Assembly: GCA_039820545.1 (NCBI GenBank)
Contig: JBCBPW010000004.1
Coordinates: 1 to 64,000, forward strand
Direction: 5' to 3'
Origin: JALEFZ01 sp039820545
Lineage (GTDB): Bacteria > Bacteroidota > Bacteroidia > J057
DNA length: 64,000 nt
The notes beneath the pieces were generated by a model. It was not told where the DNA came from, ran no database searches, and worked only from the letters and a program-made list of their open reading frames with translations. Below, piece after piece: positions 25,730 to 34,829 of this stretch (positions are counted from its first letter, which is position 1; each line of letters begins with the position of its first letter). The position numbers and the translations under genes are program-made.

Positions 25730-26770
25730 TTAGGGAGAATCAAGATTTCGCTTGGATGTGTAGTACCCAAATACCCAACCCTCAATGTCTTCGTGACGGA
25801 TCTTGTACCAGAAGTCACTGTGGTCTCCGATAGATCCTCTTTCGCCCACATCAATCAGCTCCACAATGTCATCTTCTTTCAGCTCTTTTACTACACTAGA
25901 TTGTCCTAGAGATGGTTCAGAATAGATGGTTGTTTTGGCTTTGGTGATGTAAATTTTTTCTCCTGCTCTGATCAATTCCTCATCATTTCCCTCGATCCCA
26001 TCTAGTTCCTGAATGGCAGCAGAAACGAAAGGACGGATGGGAGATTCTGTCATACCATCTGTTTCCAGAATTTCATTGAGTCTGGCCAGACGCTTTTCTT
26101 TGCTTCTGATGCCTTTGGCACGGGCGAGTAAGAGCGCCGCCCGAACATCGCGAATATGCATCGTGATATGGTTGCCCTGGTGAATCCACCCTTTAGGGAT
26201 CTTTTTGTAGGAGGAAATATGATACCAATTGGAATTTACTTTAGGAACGCTGGGGTCATTGATGACTACAACGATCTGTCCTGGCTGAAGCCGTGTATCA
26301 CGGAGGGTCATCAGATCTGGCCGACGGTAGATTTCCGTCTCCATGGTAACCACACCCAGCTGAGCATAGCGCTCAAAGATGTAATCATGTACCCAGCCTT
26401 CCGTTCCATCCGAGAGCCTGACTTTCATGTACATTCTATTCCCTTTCTCTACAGGTTCTACATCTGGAATTACCTCCACCTTCTCCCCATAGAGAATAGC
26501 TGTGATGTAGTTATTTTCTTTATCCGAGGTGTAGTCATTTCTTCCAGGTTCCTTTCGAAGACCTGCAGCTGGCCACATACAAATAGCGACTCTCTCTACG
26601 GGAAAGGAGTCATTGGCATCAAGAGCTGAATAAGGAGAGTTTTCCTCTGTAGTGATGGGTCCTTCCTGGGCCTTCGGTCCGCTACAACCAATGGCTACAA
26701 CCAAACTCAAACCCATCAAGACAAGCCCCCATAACCACAGAGCTGAATGTCTACTGCTATCCCTTTGCAT
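25730..26770 (-). CDS. lipoprotein with bacterial SH3 domains
   Basis: A 346-residue predicted lipoprotein (signal ending VVAIGC, mature Cys about residue 29). It has three SH3-like regions typical of envelope proteins that bind peptidoglycan or another wall component: about 60-135 (VEVIPDVEPVEKGNRMYMKVRLSDGTEGWVHDYIF), 145-205 (VVMETEIYRRPDLMTLRDTRLQPGQIVVVINDPS), and 270-345 (TKAKTTIYSEPSLGQSSVVKELKEDDIVELI, ending EGWVFGYYTSKR). A helical linker (about 215-262) separates the last. No enzymatic domain is seen. It is a monocistronic gene with its own terminator. Role: cell-envelope structural or sensing. Confidence 0.85.
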   Translation of the reverse strand: MQRDSSRHSALWLWGLVLMGLSLVVAIGCSGPKAQEGPITTEENSPYSALDANDSFPVERVAICMWPAAGLRKEPGRNDYTSDKENNYITAILYGEKVEVIPDVEPVEKGNRMYMKVRLSDGTEGWVHDYIFERYAQLGVVTMETEIYRRPDLMTLRDTRLQPGQIVVVINDPSVPKVNSNWYHISSYKKIPKGWIHQGNHITMHIRDVRAALLLARAKGIRSKEKRLARLNEILETDGMTESPIRPFVSAAIQELDGIEGNDEELIRAGEKIYITKAKTTIYSEPSLGQSSVVKELKEDDIVELIDVGERGSIGDHSDFWYKIRHEDIEGWVFGYYTSKRNLDSP

Positions 26771-26930
26771 AACATTGGTTTTTGCACTAATGCAATTTAT
26801 ATTTTGATCGGTATATAAACAAAATGTTACCGTCCCTTAACAACGCCAAAAGCGAGCTGGAAATGCGGTTTTTTGCGCAAATCAAGGGGGGGTAGATGTA
26901 ATAATTTAGAGGAAAAGTATAATTTTTTAC

Positions 26931-27569
26931 ATGGATCACTTGGTCATTGTAGGAGCAGGAGGTTTTGGGAGAGAAACGGAAATGCTCATAAAGGAGATAA
27001 ATCGATGTCTAGATACTCCTATGCAAGTTTTGGGATTTGTTGACCGACTTCCCACTACTTCAGAGTCGGATGTAAGAAAAATCGAGATTTTGGGGGACGA
27101 TGATTGGGCTATTTCTCACCTTTCTCGTGATACTCAAATTATTTGTGCAATTGCCAAATCCTTCTTACGCAGGTCAATTACACAAGTCTATGAGCAAAGT
27201 GGGTTTAAATTTGTGAAACTCATCCATCCCAACGTAGTCTACGGGGAGGATCTCATATTGGGAGAGGGGACAATCATATGTGCGGGAACAGTAGCGACTG
27301 TGAATGTCCAGATTGGAAGGCACTGTCATATCAATCTTCAATGTACCTTGGGGCATGACGCTATTTTAGAGGATTTTGTTACCCTATATCCTGGGGTACG
27401 AATGAGTGGGAATGTATATGTGGAATCTGAGGTAGAAATTGGGACGGGAGCGATTGTATTGCCAGGACTGAAGCTAGGCAAAGGATGCGTCATCGGCGCA
27501 GGTGCAGTCGTAACCAAGGACTGTGAAGCAGGAAAAACCTATGTAGGTGTACCTGCTCGAGCGATCTAA
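26931..27569 (+). CDS. sugar O-/N-acyltransferase, NeuD/PglD type
   Basis: A 212-residue acyltransferase of the NeuD/PglD family that acetylates UDP-linked amino sugars or sialic acids. The N-terminal Rossmann-like part starts LVIVGAGGFGRETEMLI. The C-terminal left-handed beta helix (about 105-205) has the hexapeptide series, e.g. LILGEGTIICAGTVATVNVQIG, with the putative catalytic His in TLGHDAILEDF and the closing PGLKLGKGCVIGAGAVVTKD and VGVPAR. It is not inside a visible polysaccharide cluster; the next gene is recG with its own promoter. Substrate cannot be told from sequence. Confidence 0.88.
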   Translation: MDHLVIVGAGGFGRETEMLIKEINRCLDTPMQVLGFVDRLPTTSESDVRKIEILGDDDWAISHLSRDTQIICAIAKSFLRRSITQVYEQSGFKFVKLIHPNVVYGEDLILGEGTIICAGTVATVNVQIGRHCHINLQCTLGHDAILEDFVTLYPGVRMSGNVYVESEVEIGTGAIVLPGLKLGKGCVIGAGAVVTKDCEAGKTYVGVPARAI

Positions 27570-27578
27570 TCCAAAATC

Positions 27579-27612
27579 TTGCAAAAAAAAATAGCAAATC
27601 TTCCTAATTTTG
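27579..27612 (+). promoter_or_regulatory. promoter of recG
   Basis: -33 TTG (27579-27581) and -7 TAATTTTG (27605-27612) match the Bacteroidota consensus with a 23-base spacer, slightly longer than the usual 19-21. The -7 box ends 36 bases before the recG start. Confidence 0.6.
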
Positions 27613-27648
27613 TTTCCCTTGGATGATAAAAGTAGAATGAACGCATAG

Positions 27649-29751
27649 ATGGCGAATATTTGGCAGAAGGATATCATGTACTTAAAGAAGGTCGGACCTC
27701 AGCGTGCCGAGGCACTTCGCAAGCATGCCCAAATTCGGACCTATCGCGACCTGATACATTACTTCCCTCGAAAATATGTAGACCGCAGTCGCGTGACCAA
27801 GATCGGGGAAATCAGTGGAGAAGCATCCTTCGTGACCTTGGTCGGCAGAATCGCTCGGATTGATGTCAATGCTTCGAAGCGTGGAAGAAGTATCCTCACA
27901 GCATCCTTTACAGATGGTACAGGCGAGATGGTCCTGACGTGGTTCCAAAGCGTGAAGTGGATGCAAAAATCTCTACAAGTAGGGGAGGAGATCGCCATCT
28001 TCGGTAAGCCAACCATGTACAACGGACGCTGGCAAATCACGCATCCTGAGATCGACAAGCTGCAAGAGGGAGGGGAGAAAAAACAAGCCATTCAGATTGT
28101 TCCCTATTATTCCTCTTCTGAAAAACTGCAACGCGTCGGTTTGGACTCCCGTGGAATACGAGGATTGATGTTACAATTGCTTCAGGAGAGTCTAGCCGAT
28201 GTGGAGGAGACATTGAGTCCAGGGGTGATCGAGCAAAATGGATTGATGTCCAAAAAAGAGGCCATAAGACACATCCACTTTCCTCAAGATTTTCACTCGC
28301 TTCAGGCTGCTCAGTACAGGCTTAAGTTCGAAGAGCTGTTTTTCTTCCAACTGATGATGGCCAGAAGGCAACAGAAAGCGAAGTCTGTCCATGCTGCACC
28401 TCCTTTTGGAAAAATTGGCCCTAACTTTCATGCGTTTTTTGAGCAGCACATGCCCTTTGAGCTGACGGGGGCACAAAAGCGTGTGCTCAAAGAGATCCGC
28501 CGAGACCTAGCCAAACCCGTTCAAATGAATCGATTGGTACAGGGCGATGTGGGAAGTGGGAAGACGATGGTGGCTTTTATGACCATGCTCATGGCTAAAG
28601 ACAACGGCTTCCAGGTGGCACTGATGGCACCTACGGCGATTTTGGCAGAGCAGCATTATCGCAAGATCACGAAGATGGCGGGGAAAGTCGGTATGACTAC
28701 AGCTATTCTTGTAGGGGGCCAGAAGAAAGCGAAACGTACAGAAGTACTAGAGCGAATCGCTTCAGGAGAAGCAGATATTGTGATAGGAACACATGCTTTG
28801 ATCGAGCCAAGCGTCCAATTCAAGCAGCTGGGTTTGGTCGTGATAGATGAGCAACATAAGTTCGGCGTCGTCCAGCGTGCCAAGCTATGGCGCAAAGCAG
28901 ATCCTTTTCCTCACAACCTCATCATGACGGCTACTCCTATTCCCCGTACGCTGGCGATGACAGTCTATGGAGATACAGAGGTTTCGGTCATTGATGAGAT
29001 GCCACCAGGACGTATGCCCATCGAGACACATGTGCTGGGAGAAAGCAAACGCTTGGAGCTGTTTGGCTTTGTGACTAGGGAACTGGAGAGAGGAAAACAA
29101 GCTTATGTAGTGTATCCTCTGGTGGAGGAGTCTGAGAAGCTGGACCTGATTGCGGCGGAGAAAGGGCACGAACTGCTAGAGCGACATTTTAAGAACTTTC
29201 GTGTAGGCATTGTCCACGGCAAGATGAAACCTGATGCTAAGGAGTTTGAGATGCAACGCTTTGTGAAAAATGAAGTTCAAATCCTGGTCTCTACCACTGT
29301 CATCGAAGTAGGTGTGGATGTACCCAATGCTACCATTATGGTCATAGAGAATGCGGAGCGATTTGGCTTATCGCAGTTGCACCAGTTGCGAGGACGAGTC
29401 GGAAGGGGAGGAGGTAAATCTTATTGCTTTCTCATGAAGGGGAAGAAGCTCTCGACTGATGGACGCAAGCGCCTAAATGCAATGAAGGAGACGACGGATG
29501 GGTTTCGGATCTCGGAGTTTGACTTAGAGTTGCGGGGCCCTGGCGATTTCATGGGGACTCGTCAGAGCGGACTGCCGCAGTTCATGCTAGCCAACATCGT
29601 CGAGGATCAGGAGATCCTGATTGCTGCACGTGATACGGCTTTTGAGTTGATCGGGCGCGATCCTGATTTGTTGGACCCGATGTGTCAGGAGATGAGAAGC
29701 TACCTGGAACGGTACATGAAGAGTCAAGCGTTGCTGGGGACGGTGGCCTAG
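27649..29751 (+). CDS. recG: ATP-dependent DNA helicase RecG
   Basis: A 700-residue branch-migration helicase that regresses stalled replication forks. The N-terminal wedge domain has an OB fold (about 60-135, VTLVGRIARIDVNASKRGRS), followed by helicase domain 1 with Walker A GDVGSGKT at 299-306 and motif II DEQH at 400-403, and domain 2 with motif VI region QLHQLRGRVGRG. The C-terminal TRG region (ELRGPGDFMGTRQSG) is intact. Length and every motif are as expected for the family. It has a promoter-like element of its own upstream. Confidence 0.97.
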   Translation: MANIWQKDIMYLKKVGPQRAEALRKHAQIRTYRDLIHYFPRKYVDRSRVTKIGEISGEASFVTLVGRIARIDVNASKRGRSILTASFTDGTGEMVLTWFQSVKWMQKSLQVGEEIAIFGKPTMYNGRWQITHPEIDKLQEGGEKKQAIQIVPYYSSSEKLQRVGLDSRGIRGLMLQLLQESLADVEETLSPGVIEQNGLMSKKEAIRHIHFPQDFHSLQAAQYRLKFEELFFFQLMMARRQQKAKSVHAAPPFGKIGPNFHAFFEQHMPFELTGAQKRVLKEIRRDLAKPVQMNRLVQGDVGSGKTMVAFMTMLMAKDNGFQVALMAPTAILAEQHYRKITKMAGKVGMTTAILVGGQKKAKRTEVLERIASGEADIVIGTHALIEPSVQFKQLGLVVIDEQHKFGVVQRAKLWRKADPFPHNLIMTATPIPRTLAMTVYGDTEVSVIDEMPPGRMPIETHVLGESKRLELFGFVTRELERGKQAYVVYPLVEESEKLDLIAAEKGHELLERHFKNFRVGIVHGKMKPDAKEFEMQRFVKNEVQILVSTTVIEVGVDVPNATIMVIENAERFGLSQLHQLRGRVGRGGGKSYCFLMKGKKLSTDGRKRLNAMKETTDGFRISEFDLELRGPGDFMGTRQSGLPQFMLANIVEDQEILIAARDTAFELIGRDPDLLDPMCQEMRSYLERYMKSQALLGTVA

Positions 29752-30117
29752 GGGCTGGATGCGTGGCGCTAGAGCAGGATTTTTAGAATCAGAGATTTAC
29801 GGCATGCTTATGAGAGTGTAGAGTGGCATTTACCATGTAAGCTTAATTAGAATGGGAGATGAGACTTGAGCATACTTTTAGAGCTATGAACGCCTAGTGG
29901 AAAAGGACGAAATGTTAGCCATTTAGAAGTTTTAGACTATGTTTGAAACAATGAAAATCTAGCTAAAAAGTAGAGATATTGGGTTCTGAAAGCGCAAACT
30001 TTTCGCTGATTTGAGGTTTCAAACATGGTCTTAATGTTACTTTTTGGGAAGGTGTTCCAACGGTTGTTAGGTATTTATCGGTTAATTACCTGAGTAGGCG
30101 TTAAATACACCCAAAAT
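29752..30117. other. recG-downstream gap holding MITE-like copy 2
   Basis: Apart from the repeat element at 29932-30033, no gene or terminator was recognised in this 366-base gap. The last 80 bases lead into the disrupted GxxExxY gene. Confidence 0.5.
29932..30033. repeat. MITE-like intergenic element, copy 2
   Basis: A 102-base element in inverted orientation relative to copies 1 and 3. Its ends are TTAGACTATGTTTGAAAC (left) and the reverse complement of TTAAGACCATGTTTGAAAC (right, 30015-30033), the best-preserved terminal inverted repeat of the three. Interior motifs CTAGCTAAAAAGTAGAGAT and GGTTCTGAAAGCGCAAACTT match the others reverse-complemented. Confidence 0.88.
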
Positions 30118-30498
30118 ATGACCTTGGATAGATTGACTTACAGGACGAATGGCTGTGCCATGAAGGTACACAACATATTGGGGACAGGGTTCTAGGAGGT
30201 CATCTATCAAAGATGCTTAGCCATAGAGTTGGAGAGAGCGGCTTTATCTTTTGAGCGGGAGAAAGAACACAAAATATACTACGATGGAATTTTTGTAGGG
30301 ACGAGAAGAGCCGATTTTGTCGTGGAAGATAGAATCATTGTAGAATTAAAAGCAGTAATCGAGCTCCAACCTGTCCATTACGTCCAAGTCAAAAATTATG
30401 TCGTAGCCTACGATAAGCCCATTGGACTACTGATCAACTTCGGTGCAAGAAGCCTAGAGTACAAAAAGATTTTTAACCCAAAGTATCGTCAGAAGTAA
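30118..30498 (+). pseudogene. GxxExxY protein gene interrupted by an amber codon
   Basis: Read from ATG at 30118 the frame gives the usual GxxExxY opening (LTYRTNGCAMKVHNILGTGF) up to codon 25, then TAG at 30193-30195, then EVIYQRCLAIELERAAL and the rest of the family: EREKEHKIYYDGIFVGTRRADFVVE, IIVELKAVIEL, and GLLINFGARSLEYKKIF. The family normally has Gln or Leu at the interrupted site, so one C-to-T or T-to-A change explains it. Everything downstream is undamaged, about 126 codons in all, so the break is recent, is suppressed, or is a sequencing error. GxxExxY proteins belong to the PDDEXK-like PF13366 family with unknown role. A TTG at 30229 would only give an N-terminally shortened protein. 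Confidence 0.85.
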
Positions 30499-30595
30499 AA
30501 AGAGAAATTGAAAATTAGACCTCAAAATATGGGTATTCCTACCCCAACTAGTTTCACCTCCACACCAGCAGCGAAGCAGGCATCCTAAAAATCCT

Positions 30596-31543
30596 CTAAT
30601 CCCCCAAATCTTGTTCCCAGTTCACCTCAGGAAGCACCGCCCGAACCTCTGGCACAATAACCACCTGCAAATTCCCCTTCTCCAAAGGAAAAACACTATC
30701 CTCCGAATCCGTCCCTGCAAAAGTATCATACAGCTTAATCTCCGCAGAATTCCACTCAATGGCATATATTTTCTGTATACTTCCAGGGGAAAGACCACCC
30801 AAGACAACAACTTCAAAGGGCGCTCGGACACATATCTCTTCATACATCGGCCATAGACTCGAAAACTGCTCAAAGAAGAAGAGATCGTCCAACAAATTCT
30901 CCTGTCCAAAAGCTTCCTTTACACCTAGGATGTCGTAGTCTGGGCCGAGAAGTGTATAACTTCCCTGTGTTAGAATATCAATTACATGATGTTGCATGTG
31001 GCAGTGCCATCCACTGGCGAGTGCGGGACGACGAACCAACGCTAATTGGACATGATGCTGATGCTCGGTCTCTCTTGCTTCATACTGTATCTTATCATGT
31101 ATAGGATCATATTCCAAAACCATGAAGTCAATCCTAGGAATATCTAGGAAACAGGCATCCCATTCCGCCCCAACAAATACCAGCTTTCCTTTGATGTATT
31201 CAAAAATGAGGTAATCTGCTTCTTCAGGGCGGCAATATTCAGATACATAAATTGCGATTCGATTCCCATTTCTGTTTTGAGGACGAATATCCAACAGGAA
31301 ATCAGGTTCGGGTTCATACATCAGCGCACCGTCTTGAAAACCTGCTGCATAGCCTTGATCTACCCAACTTCCTTGTATTTGTTCAAGTAAGAGCATCAAC
31401 TCCGCAGAGTCAGAAGATGAGGTGTAAGTAGCCAACTCCTGCTTACCAGAGATTGGGGGAAGTTGAGGAATTAACTGGGCCAAACCCCAACCACAGAGGA
31501 TAAAAAGTATCAAGAAGGAGATCGTTCGCAGGTACTTTTTCAT
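30596..31543 (-). CDS. exported or membrane-anchored protein of unknown function
   Basis: A 315-residue protein with N-terminal hydrophobic segment (MKKYLRTISFLILFILCGWGLAQL). The remainder is acidic and rich in aromatic residues, with no family recognised. Visible features: a paired His region HQHHVQL and HCHMQHHVIDIL (about 160-200), several Cys (YCRPEEAD, ACFLDIP, HCHM, ICVRAPF), which could form disulfides if exported. No repeats or catalytic motif. It lies between the GxxExxY pseudogene and a divergent lipoprotein gene. Lineage-specific gene, function unknown. Confidence 0.7.
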   Translation of the reverse strand: MKKYLRTISFLILFILCGWGLAQLIPQLPPISGKQELATYTSSSDSAELMLLLEQIQGSWVDQGYAAGFQDGALMYEPEPDFLLDIRPQNRNGNRIAIYVSEYCRPEEADYLIFEYIKGKLVFVGAEWDACFLDIPRIDFMVLEYDPIHDKIQYEARETEHQHHVQLALVRRPALASGWHCHMQHHVIDILTQGSYTLLGPDYDILGVKEAFGQENLLDDLFFFEQFSSLWPMYEEICVRAPFEVVVLGGLSPGSIQKIYAIEWNSAEIKLYDTFAGTDSEDSVFPLEKGNLQVVIVPEVRAVLPEVNWEQDLGD

Positions 31544-31647
31544 ATTCTATTACCTATATCCTAATGTGGGCTCAGGGAGATGATTTACAAATGACAAGTT
31601 GGAGGAGCTAGGATGAGAAAAGTCATACCTAAGGTAGGGATATCGAA

Positions 31648-31655
31648 TAAATTTG
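31648..31655 (+). promoter_or_regulatory. possible -7 box upstream of the 31787 gene
   Basis: TAAATTTG matches TAnnTTTG but lies 131 bases upstream of the start and has no TTG at -33, so it is only suggestive. Confidence 0.25.
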
Positions 31656-31786
31656 TGCGTAAATCGTTTCAAGTCTTGCAAGGTTCAACTCGCAGTATTT
31701 TGCGCTAGGCATAAAACATTCTATCTTGCATGAAGTGTCAAGGATCGTCCTGTCACAAAAATAGCTATAACAATCACTATTAGAAA

Positions 31787-32518
31787 ATGAGTATCGTAAT
31801 ATCTTTTTTGCAAAGATCATGGAAACTGGGCCTTGTCTTTTTGGTATTATCTATCAGCCTGACAGGATGTTTTGATATCGAAGAGCGTGTGACATTGAAT
31901 AAGAATGGAACGGGGAACTATGCGATCAAGATGGACATGAGCGAAGTAGGGGGGATGATCCAAAGTTTCATGGACTCGCAAAGTGAAGAGGGCGAAGGAG
32001 GACAGGATATGTTTCAATCTATGGATTCCAGTTTTCAGGCAATGGCCGCCAAACTTCGCAGCATTGAAGGCATCAGCAACGTGCGCAAAGCGTCAGAAAA
32101 TTATGTATTTGAGATTTCCTACGATTTTGACAATGTAGATCGTATCTACGAAGCACAAAGTGCTCTCAGCGAAGAGGGAGAAGCGGGTGGATTGGGAGCC
32201 AGTTCTGAGCGTCAGTTTCTGCTGAATGCAAAAAAGCGGATCTTTTCAAGATTGGATGCCCCTATCGAAGATGTCTTAGGAGATGATTTTTCTTTGGGAG
32301 AGGAAGAAGATGAAAGTGGTGCTGCCATGGCAGAGATGATGCTCAAAGATGCAAGCTACCGTACAGTATATTCTTTCCCTGGTGCGATCAAGAAGTACAG
32401 CAACCAATCAGCCAAACTATCTGCTGATGGCAAAACCATGACATTAGAGCTTTCTTTCCTTGACCTCATGAAGGGTAATGCGAATATTGGTAACGAGATC
32501 CAATACAAGAAAAAGTAA
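31787..32518 (+). CDS. lipoprotein, unknown function
   Basis: A 243-residue lipoprotein: hydrophobic segment about 14-26 ending in lipobox SLTGC. The mature part opens FDIEERVTLNKNGTGNYAIKMDMSEVGGMI, a pattern seen in uncharacterised Bacteroidota lipoproteins. A helical, acidic, low-complexity middle (SQSEEGEGGQDMFQSMDSSF; ASSERQF; LGEEEDESGAAMAEMM) and a beta-rich end (YRTVYSFPGAIKKYSNQSAKLSADGKTMTLELSF) follow. No enzymatic motif. It has a strong terminator and appears monocistronic. Confidence 0.78.
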   Translation: MSIVISFLQRSWKLGLVFLVLSISLTGCFDIEERVTLNKNGTGNYAIKMDMSEVGGMIQSFMDSQSEEGEGGQDMFQSMDSSFQAMAAKLRSIEGISNVRKASENYVFEISYDFDNVDRIYEAQSALSEEGEAGGLGASSERQFLLNAKKRIFSRLDAPIEDVLGDDFSLGEEEDESGAAMAEMMLKDASYRTVYSFPGAIKKYSNQSAKLSADGKTMTLELSFLDLMKGNANIGNEIQYKKK

Positions 32519-32547
32519 GTCTATTGGTAGATATAAGACGTTTAGAC

Positions 32548-32601
32548 AACAGAAGTCAGACAGGATATACACCTTGTATGCTGTCTGACTTCTGTTTTAT
32601 G
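32548..32601 (+). terminator. terminator of the lipoprotein gene
   Basis: Perfect 15-16-bp stem ACAGAAGTCAGACAG (32549-32563) with CTGTCTGACTTCTGT (32581-32595) and T tract TTTTAT, 30 bases after the stop. It probably also stops the convergent NUDIX transcript. Confidence 0.9.
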
Positions 32602-32606
32602 ATAGG

Positions 32607-33128
32607 CTATCTTTTGATGTCAATTGGCTCAGGAAAATACCCACGCGAATTCAACCATTTCTCTAAAGCTGCTCCCGTACCTGCGTTCCATGGCCTTACT
32701 TTTTCGATGGGAACTTCTCGATAATCAGCAATCTCCTCAGGATCGATTTTGATCTCCCCTTCGTGCGCCGTCACATGATAGATCATCAAGATCTGGTTGC
32801 GACGGGCAAAAGGATATAGTCCCAAGAATTCTCCGATAGTTCCTTCCAGCCCAATCTCTTCCTTGACTTCTCTCAAAATAGCCTCCTCTGGTGACTCTAT
32901 TTTCTCCAAAAAACCTGTAACCAACCCATAGAAATGCTTCGGCCAACCAATATTTTGGATCAGGACGACGTGGTCCTTTCGCTCGACGACTGCTCCAACT
33001 ACAGGGGTCGGATTGTCCCAGTGGATCCAGCCACAGGAAGTATTGGGGCAAACCTTACGCATCATGCCTCCTCGCACTCCTTCTGTCAGCGGTGTCGCAC
33101 ACACAGGGCAAAATTGAAACTTATGCAT
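32607..33128 (-). CDS. NUDIX hydrolase with N-terminal zinc ribbon
   Basis: A 173-residue hydrolase of nucleoside-diphosphate-linked compounds. An N-terminal zinc ribbon (FCPVC near residue 6 and a second pair CPNTSC near 26-31) precedes the NUDIX fold. The complete Nudix box GFLEKIESPEEAILREVKEEIGL spans roughly 68-90, with the metal-binding REVKEE core intact. NADH-diphosphatase-like (NudC-type) enzymes share the zinc ribbon, but the substrate is unassigned. The frame runs to an ATG at 33146; ATG at 33128 overlaps the upstream stop by 8 bases (ATGCATAA), giving coupling, and was chosen. Confidence 0.9.
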   Translation of the reverse strand: MHKFQFCPVCATPLTEGVRGGMMRKVCPNTSCGWIHWDNPTPVVGAVVERKDHVVLIQNIGWPKHFYGLVTGFLEKIESPEEAILREVKEEIGLEGTIGEFLGLYPFARRNQILMIYHVTAHEGEIKIDPEEIADYREVPIEKVRPWNAGTGAALEKWLNSRGYFPEPIDIKR

Positions 33129-33660
33129 CGGTCTTGGCTTTGGCACTCATGTCGGTCTCCATGAGACCAAACTGAGCAAAATGGTGGATGATGTGCTTGT
33201 GGTGGAACCGCTCCCATAAAGGCAAAGTCAAGGGACCAAAGGCAGGATGCATGATCTGGGGAGGCTCGGCATGCTGGGCGTCCTTATGAAAAGCATAAAA
33301 CTTCTCGATACTTTCTAAAAATACCTTCTTGGCAGCATCAAGATCCTCAAATTTTAAATCTTGCAACTGGTCACCCATCATAGGTGCTTTGGTGCCTTGG
33401 CGAAACATCTTATCTTCTCGCACAATAAAGGATTGGGCTTTTTCCAATTTGTCCTCTGGCACAAAAGACTGGAGCCCTAGATCCTTCCGCGAGATGTAGA
33501 TGATACTGGATACGTGTTCGAGCATGTGCTGAGGAGTCATCTTACCCCATTGGCGAGGCGTGTCGGCTGTCAACTGAGACAAGAAAGCAGGGGTCGTCTG
33601 CGTCAGAAATTCCTCTGAAGGAATCTGCATGGCTTCGGATTGACTTTTAGGTAGCATCAT
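33121..33660 (-). CDS. DinB/DUF1569-like protein
   Basis: A 179-residue probably cytoplasmic protein. Three histidine sites expected for the DinB superfamily are visible: MTPQHMLEHVSS (about 45-56), IMHPAFGPLTLPLWERFHHKH (about 140-160) and KHIIHHFAQFGL, matching DUF1569/DinB_2 helices. Function in the family is undefined, although metal binding is expected. It sits between the hotdog-like DUF4442 gene (32 bases upstream) and the NUDIX gene, which it overlaps, so they are likely co-transcribed with the TetR gene at the front. Confidence 0.75.
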   Translation of the reverse strand: MMLPKSQSEAMQIPSEEFLTQTTPAFLSQLTADTPRQWGKMTPQHMLEHVSSIIYISRKDLGLQSFVPEDKLEKAQSFIVREDKMFRQGTKAPMMGDQLQDLKFEDLDAAKKVFLESIEKFYAFHKDAQHAEPPQIMHPAFGPLTLPLWERFHHKHIIHHFAQFGLMETDMSAKAKTDA

Positions 33661-33692
33661 ATGTGTGTAGTTGATGGATAATCGTCAGGGAA

Positions 33693-34223
33693 TCAGGTAG
33701 TAGTTTCTTTCGCCTTATGTACCCGACGTTGCTTATTTTCTTTATAGTGTTGCTTGTCTGCGATATAGATCGTTTTCTCAATGCGGCAGACGGCTTTATT
33801 TTTTTCATTGACCCAGGTGGCGATAAATGTTCGGTCAACCTCCTTTCGCTCACGAACAGCCTCTTTAATTTCATCAACTTCTTCAGGTCGTATAAGAAAA
33901 TGTGCACGAATCTTCCCTGTACCAGGGCGTAGGAAGCGGATGTGGGCAGATTTATCCCAGACAATGTAGTCTTTTCCCAAAATATTGTATAGCTGAATCA
34001 TGTAAATCGGATCTGATCCGCTAAACATGGCCCCCCCAAAAATCGTCCCTACATAGTTTCGGGTCTTGAGATTGAGTTTCATCGAGACGTGTGCCTCATG
34101 CCAATCTCCCGAAAGAAATCTAAGCCAGCTTCCTGTACCTCGTATAGGTGGGAGGATATTATAGATCAAACGAAACCAAAGTGTGCGTCTTGATTCTTGC
34201 TTATCTGTGGAGAATATTTTCAT
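33693..34223 (-). CDS. DUF4442 hotdog-fold protein, possible thioesterase
   Basis: A 176-residue protein of the DUF4442 family, a branch of hotdog-fold acyl-CoA thioesterases or acyl-binding proteins. Visible markers: KTRNYVGTIFGGAMFSGSDPIYMIQLYNILG, the region in place of the catalytic HxGxxA helix, and the beta strands IRFLRPGTGKIRAHFLI and TFIATWVNEKNKAVCRIEKTIYI. The Lys/Arg-rich tail (YKENKQRRVHKAKE) has low complexity. It follows tetR by 20 bases. Lipid metabolism is the plausible context, not shown. Confidence 0.8.
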   Translation of the reverse strand: MKIFSTDKQESRRTLWFRLIYNILPPIRGTGSWLRFLSGDWHEAHVSMKLNLKTRNYVGTIFGGAMFSGSDPIYMIQLYNILGKDYIVWDKSAHIRFLRPGTGKIRAHFLIRPEEVDEIKEAVRERKEVDRTFIATWVNEKNKAVCRIEKTIYIADKQHYKENKQRRVHKAKETTT

Positions 34224-34243
34224 AAAAAGAATAAATATGCGGC

Positions 34244-34816
34244 TTATCCCTCGGAAAAAGTCTGATCGATTCTATCTAAGGCTTGAAGAAAAAATTGAGG
34301 ATCTTTGTATAGCTGCATCAACATGAGCCCTCCTTGTATGTCTTGTACGCTGCGATGCGCCATGATTCTAGGGTCATCTTCAGGCGATTGCTCACCAAAA
34401 ACTTGCGCCAATGCCAAAATCATTTCTTCAAAGTAGCTCCGCACAGCAGGTAAGAATTTTGGTTCCTCTGGTATAAAAGCTGTCTCCAAAGCAGTTAGTC
34501 CCATGATACAACCTCCTTGCTGATTCATGAAGATGCGCTCGAGCTTGGCTCTGATTTTGCCCCAGCGTGCGCTAGGCGATGTGCCCTCCTGATAAGCAAT
34601 CTGGAAAATCCGCTCATCAAAATAGTCCCTCACAGCCTGAATCACTTCGGTCATGAGCTGCTCTTTACCATCGGGAAAATAATAGTAAAAATGAGATTTA
34701 GGGATGTCACAGGCCTTGGAAAGGTCTCCAATACTCGTATTGTAATATCCTTGTCGCCGAAAAAGCTGCATGGCTTGAACGATCAGCTTCTCTTTAGAGG
34801 TCTTTTGTGCAGGCAT
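34244..34816 (-). CDS. TetR/AcrR-family regulator
   Basis: A 190-residue DNA-binding repressor. The N-terminal HTH (about 10-55) is typical: KEKLIVQAMQLFRRQGYYNTSIGDLSKACDIPKSHFYYYFPDGKEQLM. The rest is a helical ligand-binding and dimerisation domain. A perfect 10-bp palindrome, AACGATCGTT, lies 14 bases upstream of the start and is likely its operator, suggesting autoregulation and control of the DUF4442, DinB-like and NUDIX genes behind it. Inducer unknown. Confidence 0.9.
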   Translation of the reverse strand: MPAQKTSKEKLIVQAMQLFRRQGYYNTSIGDLSKACDIPKSHFYYYFPDGKEQLMTEVIQAVRDYFDERIFQIAYQEGTSPSARWGKIRAKLERIFMNQQGGCIMGLTALETAFIPEEPKFLPAVRSYFEEMILALAQVFGEQSPEDDPRIMAHRSVQDIQGGLMLMQLYKDPQFFLQALDRIDQTFSEG

Positions 34817-34829
34817 AATATATGTGTCG

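Noticed and set aside
30229..30498. Short GxxExxY protein starting at TTG 30229
   Set aside because: It omits the conserved N-terminal third, which is present upstream in frame and separated by a stop codon; better called a pseudogene.
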